Of a stretch of DNA of 37,479 nt, positions 25,892-34,400 are shown in pieces. The notes below the pieces were generated by a model. That model searched no databases, was not told where the DNA came from, and saw only the letters and a list, made by a program, of their open reading frames with translations. Within the stretch, counting starts at the first letter, position 1; the number at the start of each line of letters is the position of its first letter. Both the position numbers and the translations under genes were made by a program. The DNA comes from Planctomycetota bacterium (GTDB taxonomy: Bacteria > Planctomycetota > PUPC01 > JACPCR01): positions 1 through 37,479 of the forward strand of contig JAQBXN010000085.1 in NCBI GenBank assembly GCA_027625095.1, read 5' to 3'.

Positions 25892-26785
25892 ATGACTCAC
25901 GAAGAAGCCTGGCCGATTGTTGAAGAGAGCGGACTCCTCGAGCCCTCACACGGCGAATTGGAGGTCGTCAAAAAAATCCTCGATGGCCGGAAGGATCTTG
26001 TCGAAGCCCTGAACTCGGTCGATTACACACTCGAGGATGAGGTGCCTCAGCACGCGGCCGCGCATTGTCATCAGAAAGAGATTCTGGAATACATGCTCTC
26101 TCAGGGCGTGGAACTCGATATCTTTATGGCGTGTGCACTAGATCGGCTGCAAGAGGTAGAGAGGTTTCTGGAGTCTGACCCAGAAATGGCGAATGTGAAG
26201 GGCGCGCATGGCATTCCATTGCTTGACCACACTAAAGATCGCGAGGTACGGCAGGCCATATTCAAAGCCCGCGAAAAACTTATCGATCCTGAAAAGGCTT
26301 ACATTGATTACCGCGGCCGAGTTCGCTGGTTTGAAAACGATGCGGTTGCAGAAGAGCTTAAAGCCATCGGCGATCTCACCGTGATCAGTGGTGGCGACGA
26401 CCGAATCGGCACCCGATGCGCTCGCGCTTATCGAGATATCTCTCGTCATCCCGAGCCGTTCAGCCAGGTCATCAAACGGGGGAATCTGGTCCGTACGTTT
26501 GCCCTTTCAAAAGCACTCGCAACGATGGTCGAAGAGTATGCCGAAAAAGGCGAGACCACCGCGAGGAGAGAATTGGAAGTGCAGGTGCCAGCTACTGTGC
26601 TTGAGCTGTGCGAGATCCCCAAAGTCGGCGGAAAGACAGCGCGCACGCTGTTTCAGGATTGTGGCATCGATAGCCTGGCGTCCCTTGAGAAAGCGCTTGA
26701 CAGGGGCGCCCTTGACGACGTCAAGGGCATTGGCAAGAAGATGAAGGAAACCATGCGGTCGCATATCGAGGCAGCCAGGAAGTAG
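25892..26785 (+). CDS. Ankyrin repeats fused to the N-terminal (8-kDa plus HhH) half of a family-X DNA polymerase
   Basis: 297 aa from ATG 25892. The frame is open upstream to 25682, but that part overlaps the divergent gene and has no domain character. Residues 18-125 contain ankyrin-like helices (HGELEVVKKIL, HAAAHCHQKEILEYMLSQG, DRLQEVERFLE). Residues 147-297 match the N-terminal part of bacterial PolX: 'NDAVAEELKAIGDL...AYRDISRHPEPF', a first hairpin region, 'VPATVLELCEIPKVGGKTARTLFQDCGI' (about 230-258) and 'GALDDVKGIGKKMKETM' (about 270-286). The palm/thumb catalytic aspartates and the PHP domain of PolX are absent. It probably binds DNA ends or gaps, or is an adaptor; no nucleotidyl transfer is expected. 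Confidence 0.75.
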   Translation: MTHEEAWPIVEESGLLEPSHGELEVVKKILDGRKDLVEALNSVDYTLEDEVPQHAAAHCHQKEILEYMLSQGVELDIFMACALDRLQEVERFLESDPEMANVKGAHGIPLLDHTKDREVRQAIFKAREKLIDPEKAYIDYRGRVRWFENDAVAEELKAIGDLTVISGGDDRIGTRCARAYRDISRHPEPFSQVIKRGNLVRTFALSKALATMVEEYAEKGETTARRELEVQVPATVLELCEIPKVGGKTARTLFQDCGIDSLASLEKALDRGALDDVKGIGKKMKETMRSHIEAARK

Positions 26786-26839
26786 GTGGTCTTGGCGCCC
26801 CGCGACAAGTCTTCGTGGCCTCTGGCCGCCCGCACTACG

Positions 26840-26867
26840 TTGAACCCTCGCGACCCAGAAGTAGAAT
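26840..26867 (+). promoter_or_regulatory. Candidate leuS promoter
   Basis: TTGAAC (26840-26845) and TAGAAT (26862-26867) are 16 bases apart, matching 4 of 6 and 5 of 6 consensus positions. It would give a leader of about 145 nt. I see no T-box or attenuator-type structure in that leader. Confidence 0.3.
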
Positions 26868-26979
26868 CCCCCCCTCGAACTTTCAGATAAGTTGGCCGCG
26901 CGTTGGAGTAACGCCTTCAGGCGGATTCAGAATGGCAATCGCTACAGCCAGACCCGACTAACACCTTACTCCAGCACGC

Positions 26980-27021
26980 TTCATTACGTATAACTCATAA
27001 CGCATTACTCATTACGACCAT
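26980..27021. repeat. Period-7 repeat running into the leuS start codon
   Basis: Six 7-base units in one register: TTCATTA, CGTATAA, CTCATAA, CGCATTA, CTCATTA and CGACCAT. The last one includes the first bases of the ATG at 27020. No SD is left in front of leuS. Confidence 0.7.
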
Positions 27022-29827
27022 GGCACGAGGCTACAACCCGGCAACGATTGAACCCAAGTGGCAGGAATACTGGGAAGCCAACAAAACTTTCAGAGCATTG
27101 GGCCCTGGTGACGAAGGCTTCGACTCAAGTAAGCCCAAGTTTTACCTGTTGGACATGTTCCCCTATCCGAGCGGGAACGGGCTGCACGCCGGCCATGCGG
27201 AAAACTACACCGGCACGGACATTCTGGGCCGCTTCAAGCGAATGAAGGGTTTCAACGTCCTGCACCCGATGGGATGGGATGCCTTTGGTCTGCCTGCGGA
27301 ACAGTACGCCATCGAGACCGGCACTCATCCGTCCATCACCACCGAACGCAACGCGAATACTTTTCGTAGACAGATCAAGGCATTGGGTCTGGCCCACGAC
27401 TGGGAGCGGGAGATCAACACCAGCCAGCCCAATTACTACAGATGGACCCAATGGATCTTTCGGCTGCTGTACAACACCTGGTACGACGAAGACCAGGACC
27501 TGGGTCGGCACATCGATGTACTGCCCATTCCTGAAGAGTTCCAGGGCGATGGGGTCAAGACCAAGAAGTTCAAAGATTCAAAACGGCTGGCCTACGTGGA
27601 CGAAGTCGCTGTCTGGTGGTGTGCAAATCTGGGAACGGTTCTGTCGAACGAAGAGGTTATCGATGGGTTGTCGGAGCGCGGCCAGCACCAGTGTGTCCGC
27701 TTGCCGATGAGGCAATGGATGCTGCGCATTACGACCTATGCTGAACGCCTGTTGAAAGACCTGGATCTGGTCGAATGGCCTGAGGAAACAAAGAAACAAC
27801 AGACCGAGTGGATTGGTCGCAGCGAAGGAGCAGAAGTCTGGTTCGGCATTGCTGAAGACAATGCAGGCAATGCCGTTCGTGAATTGGTAGATGATGACTG
27901 GGTGCGCGAAACAGCTTCGCCATTGCCAGGGTCATCCAGTTTTGATTTCAAGATCTTCACCACCCGCCCGGACACGCTGTTCGGTGCGACCTACATGGTG
28001 CTGGCCCCCGAGCATCCTTTGGTGCCCGCGCTGACCACGGAAGAAAACAAAGAAGCCGTCGAAGCGTACATGACTAAAGCTTCCTCGATGAGCGATCTGG
28101 ATCGAACCGCGTTGTCCGATGGAAAGTCCGGCGTCTTCACAGGCGCCTACGCGATTAATCCGGTTAATTTCGAACGAGTTCCCATCTGGATCGCTGACTA
28201 CGTTTTGGTCAGCTACGGCACAGGCGCAATCATGGCTGTGCCGGCCCATGACCAGCGCGACTTCGATTTCGCCATCGAATACGACATTCCCATCATCGAT
28301 GTCGTGCGGCCGGAAAAGACCATACAGGGCTCCGATGAAGAAAAAGAAAGAGCCGGCCTGGTTCGTGAAATAGAACGAGATGGCCAGAAGCTGACCTGTT
28401 TTGTTGGTACCGGCCGTTCGATTAATTCGCCGTGGATTGACGGGCTGCAGACAGCCGACGCCAAAAAGAAGATCACAGAAGAGCTGCGCCAAAAGAACCT
28501 GGGCAATTTCAAAATTACCTACCGCCTGCGTGACTGGATCTTTTCGCGTCAGCGTTACTGGGGCGAACCGTTTCCCGTGCTGCATACCGAAGACGGAACG
28601 ATTGCCCTCGATGAAAGCGAACTGCCATTGGAACTGCCGCCAATGGAAGATTTCAGCCCCTCCGGCAGACCGGAGCCACCATTGGCGAAGGCCACCGAAT
28701 GGGTGAATACCAAAGATGCCCAGGGTCGCCCGGCCAAGCGTGAAACCAACACCATGCCCAACTGGGCCGGCTCATGCTGGTACTACCTGCGTTACCTGGA
28801 TCCCCAAAACACAGAGGCCGGATGGGATAAAGAAAAAGAAAATTACTGGATGCCTGTAGACTTGTATGTCGGCGGCCGCGAGCACGCGGTCTTGCACCTG
28901 TTGTATGCCCGTTTCTGGCACAAGGTTTTGCACGACCACGGATACGTCTCGACACCAGAGCCTTTCGGAAAGCTGTTTCATCAGGGCCTGATCCTCGCAT
29001 TCGCCTATCAGGACCAGAATACAAAAGTCCTGATCGCGACAGACAAGGTGGAAGAGCGTGACGGCAAGTTTTTCCGGAAGGAAGATGGTGAGGAGGTAGA
29101 CCGTATCGTCGCCAAGATGTCCAAGTCATTAAAGAACGTGGTCAATCCTGACGATGTGATAGAAGAATACGGTGCGGACACTCTTCGCCTGTATGAGATG
29201 TTCCTGGGCCCGTTGGATGCTTCGAAGCCGTGGAGTCCCAAAGACATCGGAGGTGTCCATCGCTTCTTGAACCGCAGCTATCGCTTAATCGTTGGAGACA
29301 AGGAGAGCGAGGAAGACGGCCAGGAGATCCGGCCGAATCTGGCCGTTGAAAACACCCCGCGAGATGCCGACCTGGAAAAGGCGCTGCACAAGTGCATCAA
29401 GAAGGTATCGGGGGATACCGAAGCCATCGCCTACAACACCGCCATCGCCGAGATGATGGTGTTCGTCAATACCGCCACATCAATCGCCGACAAGCTTACC
29501 GCTTGTCAGGCCAGAAGATTCGTGCTGCTGCTGGCGCCTTACGCTCCTCACCTGGCAGAAGAAATGTGGCAACGGCTGGGTGGCACAGAAACCCTGGCTT
29601 ACGAGAGCTGGCCGACATTCGATGAGTCTTTATTGGTCGAGAAAACTGTAGAGGTTCCGATCCAGATCAACGGCAAGATCCGCAAGCGCATTTCGGTGCC
29701 CGCGGAAGCCACCAGGGAAGAACTCGAGGTCATCGCCAGGGAAGCCATAGCCGACGCCCTGGAGGGAAGGACCGTGCGAAAGGTAATCGTCGTCCCCCAG
29801 AAAGTCATCAACGTTGTGGTGGGGTAG
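27020..29827 (+). CDS. leuS: Leucyl-tRNA synthetase
   Basis: 935 aa class Ia synthetase that charges tRNA-Leu with leucine in the cytosol. The catalytic Rossmann fold has the HIGH signature as H56-A-G-H59 in 'MFPYPSGNGLHAGHAENY' and KMSKS at 699-703. A zinc-like region and 'RLPMRQWMLRITTYAERLL' (about 230) are present. The CP1 editing domain is at about 280-460, with 'TTRPDTLFGATYMVLAPEHPL' and 'AVPAHDQRDFDFA' typical of bacterial LeuRS. The anticodon-binding helical domain and the C-terminal 'VQINGKIRKRI'-like domain are intact (here VPIQINGKIRKRISV). The length is somewhat above the usual 860 or so; the extra residues lie mainly in insertions after the HIGH region and in the C-terminal half. 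It appears monocistronic. Confidence 0.98.
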   Translation: MARGYNPATIEPKWQEYWEANKTFRALGPGDEGFDSSKPKFYLLDMFPYPSGNGLHAGHAENYTGTDILGRFKRMKGFNVLHPMGWDAFGLPAEQYAIETGTHPSITTERNANTFRRQIKALGLAHDWEREINTSQPNYYRWTQWIFRLLYNTWYDEDQDLGRHIDVLPIPEEFQGDGVKTKKFKDSKRLAYVDEVAVWWCANLGTVLSNEEVIDGLSERGQHQCVRLPMRQWMLRITTYAERLLKDLDLVEWPEETKKQQTEWIGRSEGAEVWFGIAEDNAGNAVRELVDDDWVRETASPLPGSSSFDFKIFTTRPDTLFGATYMVLAPEHPLVPALTTEENKEAVEAYMTKASSMSDLDRTALSDGKSGVFTGAYAINPVNFERVPIWIADYVLVSYGTGAIMAVPAHDQRDFDFAIEYDIPIIDVVRPEKTIQGSDEEKERAGLVREIERDGQKLTCFVGTGRSINSPWIDGLQTADAKKKITEELRQKNLGNFKITYRLRDWIFSRQRYWGEPFPVLHTEDGTIALDESELPLELPPMEDFSPSGRPEPPLAKATEWVNTKDAQGRPAKRETNTMPNWAGSCWYYLRYLDPQNTEAGWDKEKENYWMPVDLYVGGREHAVLHLLYARFWHKVLHDHGYVSTPEPFGKLFHQGLILAFAYQDQNTKVLIATDKVEERDGKFFRKEDGEEVDRIVAKMSKSLKNVVNPDDVIEEYGADTLRLYEMFLGPLDASKPWSPKDIGGVHRFLNRSYRLIVGDKESEEDGQEIRPNLAVENTPRDADLEKALHKCIKKVSGDTEAIAYNTAIAEMMVFVNTATSIADKLTACQARRFVLLLAPYAPHLAEEMWQRLGGTETLAYESWPTFDESLLVEKTVEVPIQINGKIRKRISVPAEATREELEVIAREAIADALEGRTVRKVIVVPQKVINVVVG

Positions 29828-29842
29828 GGAGTTTCAACGTTC

Positions 29843-29893
29843 CAGGCTGGCATTCTCGGCTGCACCTCGGGCGAGAATGGCCCTGTAGCCTGC
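29843..29893. terminator. Two-level hairpin after leuS
   Basis: The outer arms are CAGGCT (29843-29848) and AGCCTG (29888-29893). The inner arms are CATTCTCG (29851-29858) and CGAGAATG (29872-29879), both perfect. It lies 16 bases after the leuS stop and has no T run, so it may terminate transcription or be a small repeat element. Confidence 0.4.
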
Positions 29894-29927
29894 TCAGTCA
29901 TTTAGACCATAACTTTCGGAGTAACGC

Positions 29928-31004
29928 ATGTCCGACAAACTCAAGGTCGCATTTCTTGGAACCAAACACCCTCACGCAAGAGCGCAGGTGCGAACGCTCC
30001 AGCTTCTCGATGAAGTGGAATCGATTTACTTCTGTGATGAAGGAGAAGGCGCCGGCGATGCCCTTCGTGAGAGCTGTCCAGACAAAATCGCCGAAGGCAC
30101 TTTGTCACTCAAGGATGTGCTCGCACGTGAGGACATAGAATTCTGCTGGGGATGCCTGAATACCGATCACAATGGGCCGGCACTAAAGCAGCTCCTCGAA
30201 GCCGGCAAGCATGTGATGTCTGAGAAACCGATGGGCCTTTCGGCGTCGATCATTGAGGAGCTTTGTAAGGCGGCCCGTGCGAACCATCGCGTTCTGAGTG
30301 TCTGCTATCAGAACCGATACCTGCCGATTGCTCAGGATATCCGGCGCTATCTCGCCGAGGGGGCGATCGGTAAGCCGATGAATATGGAAGCGCGCATGGT
30401 GACCTCACAGGTTCGGTATCGAAATCCCAGGCATTGGCTCTTTGATCGTGAACAGTCCGGCGGCGGCATACTGTCCTGGCTCATGTGCCACTACTTCGAC
30501 ATGATGCGCTTTCTTCTTGGCGAAGAGGTGGTCGAGGTCACTGCGCTTACAGGGATCATGAATGGCGAAGATATCACTGTGGAAGATACGGCCAGTGGCG
30601 CGCTCAGATTTGAGAGCGGCTTAATCTGTGCCTGGAATGCCGGCTATCTGCTCAGCATGAGCGGAGAGGGTTTTAATAACGCGTCTTATGACACCTATGT
30701 CGGAATACGTGGCAGAGAAGGTAGTCTGACCTGGGCAGGTGAGGTATCACAGCCAACCTTGTCGGTCGCCAGCAATAAGCGCGACTGGAACCTCTCGTCG
30801 CCATTACGAAGCATCCAATACTCCAAAGACAAAGCGGAAGGCTATGGTGGCCTTTCTGGTATTTCTTTCGTGCGGCAGTTCTTTCGTGCGGCAATCCACG
30901 GCGAAGAACCACCAACAACAGGCGAAGACGCACTGCAGGTCGCACGAATAGTAGAGGCGTGTTACGAATCGAATGACTCAGGCCGGTCGGTGAAGCTGGC
31001 GTGA
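29928..31004 (+). CDS. Gfo/Idh/MocA family oxidoreductase
   Basis: 358 aa, the standard family length. The N-terminal Rossmann domain (about 5-120) starts with 'LKVAFLGTKHPHARA', a variant of the usual GxGxxG loop. Lys100 lies in 'MSEKPMG', the conserved catalytic lysine motif. The C-terminal alpha/beta domain carries 'GGGILSWLMCHYFDMMRFLLG' with His188 and Asp191 at the usual substrate and catalytic position. It is an NAD(P)-dependent oxidoreductase, usually acting on sugars, inositols or their derivatives; the substrate is not readable. No signal peptide, so cytosolic. GGAG lies about 8 bases before the ATG. Confidence 0.92.
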   Translation: MSDKLKVAFLGTKHPHARAQVRTLQLLDEVESIYFCDEGEGAGDALRESCPDKIAEGTLSLKDVLAREDIEFCWGCLNTDHNGPALKQLLEAGKHVMSEKPMGLSASIIEELCKAARANHRVLSVCYQNRYLPIAQDIRRYLAEGAIGKPMNMEARMVTSQVRYRNPRHWLFDREQSGGGILSWLMCHYFDMMRFLLGEEVVEVTALTGIMNGEDITVEDTASGALRFESGLICAWNAGYLLSMSGEGFNNASYDTYVGIRGREGSLTWAGEVSQPTLSVASNKRDWNLSSPLRSIQYSKDKAEGYGGLSGISFVRQFFRAAIHGEEPPTTGEDALQVARIVEACYESNDSGRSVKLA

Positions 31005-31027
31005 GCCTCGCGCTGAGCGAAGCCTGG

Positions 31028-31297
31028 TCACACCAGAACACCCGCGATGCACGCGGTCATGAACGCCGCAAGCGTTCCGCCGATCATCGCCTTTAAGCCT
31101 ACTTTGGCGAAGTCCGACTTACGTTCGGGCTCGAGCGCTCCGATGCCGCCGATCTGGATGGCAATGGAACTGAAGTTGGCGAATCCGCAGAGAGCGTAAG
31201 TGGTAATCGTCACCGAGCGTTCTGAGAGTTCGCCGGCCTTGACCATCTCGGCGAGACTGAGATAGGCCACGAATTCGTTGATGACCAGATTCAGGAT
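31028..31297 (-). pseudogene. C-terminal remnant of a concentrative nucleoside transporter (NupC/CNT)
   Basis: Reading the minus strand from 31288 down to the TGA at 31028 gives 'LVINEFVAYLSLAEM...YALCGFANFSSIAIQIGGIGAL...SDFAKVGLKAMIGGTLAAFMTACIAGVLV', the last 85 or so residues of a CNT-family transporter, which is usually about 400 aa. The NEFVAY and GFANFSS-IQIGGIG motifs that bind nucleoside and Na+ or H+ are intact. Just upstream, three copies of GATTCAG and an in-frame stop (31298-31300) replace the rest of the gene. An apparent GTG start at 31270 is inside the conserved motif and is not real. A deletion remnant is the simplest reading. Confidence 0.85.
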
Positions 31298-31308
31298 TCA
31301 GGATTCAG
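31288..31308. repeat. Three perfect GATTCAG heptamers at the transporter breakpoint
   Basis: Units at 31288-31294, 31295-31301 and 31302-31308 begin exactly where the nucleoside transporter homology ends. Weaker period-7 sequence of the type NNGCTGA follows at 31413-31426. Confidence 0.8.
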
Positions 31309-31327
31309 GGGTCAGAGGTCTGCAATC

Positions 31328-31350
31328 GTGGTCTCCACGCTCCGCGGGGA
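31328..31350. repeat. Copy of the dispersed GTGGTCTC repeat
   Basis: GTGGTCTCCACGCTCCGCGG with flank; relative of 11829-11852 and of the tandem pair inside the megasynthase gene. The rest of 31309-31485 holds no gene. Confidence 0.6.
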
Positions 31351-31485
31351 GTGTTCCATCTTCTGTCTAAGATCTTTCTTCAAGATTCTGGATCTACCTT
31401 CAACAGGTTTCAGTGCTGAACGCTGAATCCTGCTTGATGATCTGTCCCGCCGAATTTGTGAAGCCACCCGGGGAGCCGAACAGTT

Positions 31486-34400
31486 TCACTTCTCTTCACT
31501 CACCGGACGCGTTTCATACGTCAGCGGTATCATCCCAAGAGAGGTGCGCATCTTTATTTCACCATGCTTCTCGGTGATAAGATGCGGGGCTTGCGTATTG
31601 TCCAGCTTATGCTCCAACACTGTCTCGCCGTTGTGAATATTGATCACTCTGATCAGGTAGCCAGTGACCTGACGACTTGTACGGCCCCCCACCTTCTTAT
31701 CTTCAAACACGTGCTGCCGCATCAACAGAACGGGCGATTCTTCATATTGTGAACGCATGACGTACCAATTCAGCTTCTGATCATAATGCTCCTTCCACAG
31801 CAATTTGGAAGAATTCGTGTCAAAGCACATCAAGCTGCCGCTGATGCCGTAACCAACAGCGGCGTAATAATTCATGGCACGTGGGAGCGATTGCACGGCT
31901 TTGAGGTTTGGTATCACCCCATTATCGGGAATGCAGACCAGGAGGCGTGGCCCGCTCTTCCAGGCATATACGTTGTAAGGAACGCCCTTGAGTTCCTGGA
32001 ACTTCGCTTCCAGTGTTTTCTTTCCGGTGTCGAGAGATATGAGGTTCAGGCTGTCTTTGCCAAGAAGGCCTATCTCCCGGTGAGAGGCCCTGAAAAATAC
32101 GCCTTCTTCGGGAAGCTCGGATTGCCAGACCAGCCTGTCAGAGTGTGGGGAGATCATTTGCAACTGCAGTTTCTTGTCCTGCATAGTTCCGCTGATGAGA
32201 TTGCCCTGGTAGAGGATTCCGTCATTCGAAACAAAAGAGTTCAGCTTCTTTCGCTTCTCGAACGTGCCGTCGCTGAGCCGATATAGGTTCAGGTCCCCCG
32301 TTGGCAGGAGTTCGCAGACATGGTCACCGGCATGGAAGATATACGAATTGATCGGTGCCTGGATCGGCCGGTACCAGAGCGGCTTGCCCGTATCGGGACT
32401 CAGTGCAAGGAGATACCGGGTATCCACACACAAAAGCCCCCGTGGCGACACGCCAATCAGTTGGACCGTACGCTGGAGCGAGGCGTTGTAATTGCTGCCC
32501 CCAATCCGTACTCCACCGTCTGGAAAAACGGAAGTGCCGAGCATCTGACCGGAATATACCTGTGACGGATTCTTGGTCCAGTCGTCCTTGGATGAACGGC
32601 TCCAAATCGCTTTTTGCTGCAGTGGTGAAGCACAGAGTAACGTCCCCTGATAAGCCGAGTAGAGGCGATGCCCGAGCGAAAAGACCCAGTTACCGTAGTA
32701 GCCGCGAAACTGCGCTTTGCCCGGTTCAAAACGATAGTTCAGCTTGTCGATCTGTTGGCTCCAGACCTTGTCTTCATGCTCATATTCAATCTGCCATTGG
32801 CCGTTCCAGAAAACGCTCCAGCGTTCGAAGGAGGGCAGCGCGCGAGAGCCTATCATCAGCGGATTTCTTCCGATGTAACGATCATGCTTTGCGAACTGAC
32901 CGACTTTGACATCGTGAGCCTCGACGGGGAGGCTTGGCTCTTTTTTCTCGGCGATCCGTCCAATCGAAGCGGAGGCAAGTTCAGCGGGAATACGGCCGTC
33001 CTTGAGTTTCAAATTCGGGAACCGCTCTTTGAGCTGCCGGGCAAAGTGGACCTCGTCTTCCGGCACTTGCATGCGATTGCTCAACTGCATCAGCCGCAGA
33101 AGGCATTCAGCAGCGATCTCGTCTCGTTCTGAATCGATAAAGCGGAGATAAATTACCTCAGCATTCGTCCAGTCTTCTCCGCTCTCCCACATACCGGCCA
33201 GTCTCAACCAGGTCTCTTCCTGGCCGGGGAGTTCTCCGTAAATGTTCAAGTATTTCTGCAGCCCCTCCACGGTCGGGGCAGCGCCCTTCAGTTCTATCGC
33301 CAGTTGATCGGCGAGCTTGCGCTTCTGTTCCGGCTCACCAGAAAGCCAGACATCTCGAAGCTGTGCAGCAAGCCAGGGCCCGCATAGAACCCGCAGGCCG
33401 TGGTTGTCGTCTACGAGCATGAATTCTTCGCCACCATTTTTTGCATACGACCTGAATGCCTCGATGGCCGCGGCCATGTTGCCCATTCGCCTTTCGTATT
33501 GCCCCAGCCTTAACAGATAGAAGCGTTGTTCATCCTCGGTCTTCACCAGGGCTTTGGCTTCTTCCAGATATGAAGGGGTGTGTTCTTCCCCGGCCATCGA
33601 TGTCAGAGCCCGGAACAGCAATGGACGCACCTTTTCTTTCGCCGCATCGTCGGCGGAAATCTTCAATGCGGAGCGCAGATCGAGGAGGCCATTTTCTGTA
33701 TCGCCGAGACTCAGCCGCAGCTTGGCTCGCTGCAACAGGCCTTCCGCGTTTTCGCCCTTTTTGGCAATTTCAGATTCGACTCTCTTGAGCATTTCCCCGG
33801 ACATGGGAAAGGAGTCTACACCCATTGGGCTGGCGCTGATGATGCGGTCTTTGTACGCAACAAAATTGCCCATGCCCCACTGCCTGGCTTCGGGATTGGA
33901 AATCCATACCGGCTGGGCCAACACCTTCAACATTCCGGTGCTTAAATCGACTCGGGCGACTCTGTTGCCGGACCTGTCCGGCTTGCTGAATTCCTGATCC
34001 TGGACCGGATAGATGTACGCGTCGTCGAGTTTGACGCCTCTGCCAATGGCCGAACCGGGAGTGTGCTGGGAAATCTGCTTGCCGGTTGCGACCTCATACA
34101 GGGTGGCTTCATTGCCAACCACGAGCACTTTGTCCTTGCCCTGGCAGGCCAGAAAAGATGAGGGGCTTGTGGCCACCTCCCAGATTTTTTCACCACTGAT
34201 GCGGTTGAGGCAGAAAAGTGTGGACGAATCCGTCGGCAGGAACAGCAGGTATCGGCCCTGGATGAGCGGGGCGGAAACTGCGGGGCGCCCTTCGTTCATG
34301 TTGCCCATCGAGTAGCGGTGTCGCACGGTTTTTTCGGCCAACCCGTTCGGATAGTCAAAATGCCAGAGCAAACGATTGGTGACCGCATCCACCGCGAAGA

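Noticed and set aside
26868..27019. A T-box or attenuator in the leuS leader
   Set aside because: No T-box consensus, terminator or antiterminator pair is visible; the leader ends in a simple period-7 repeat.
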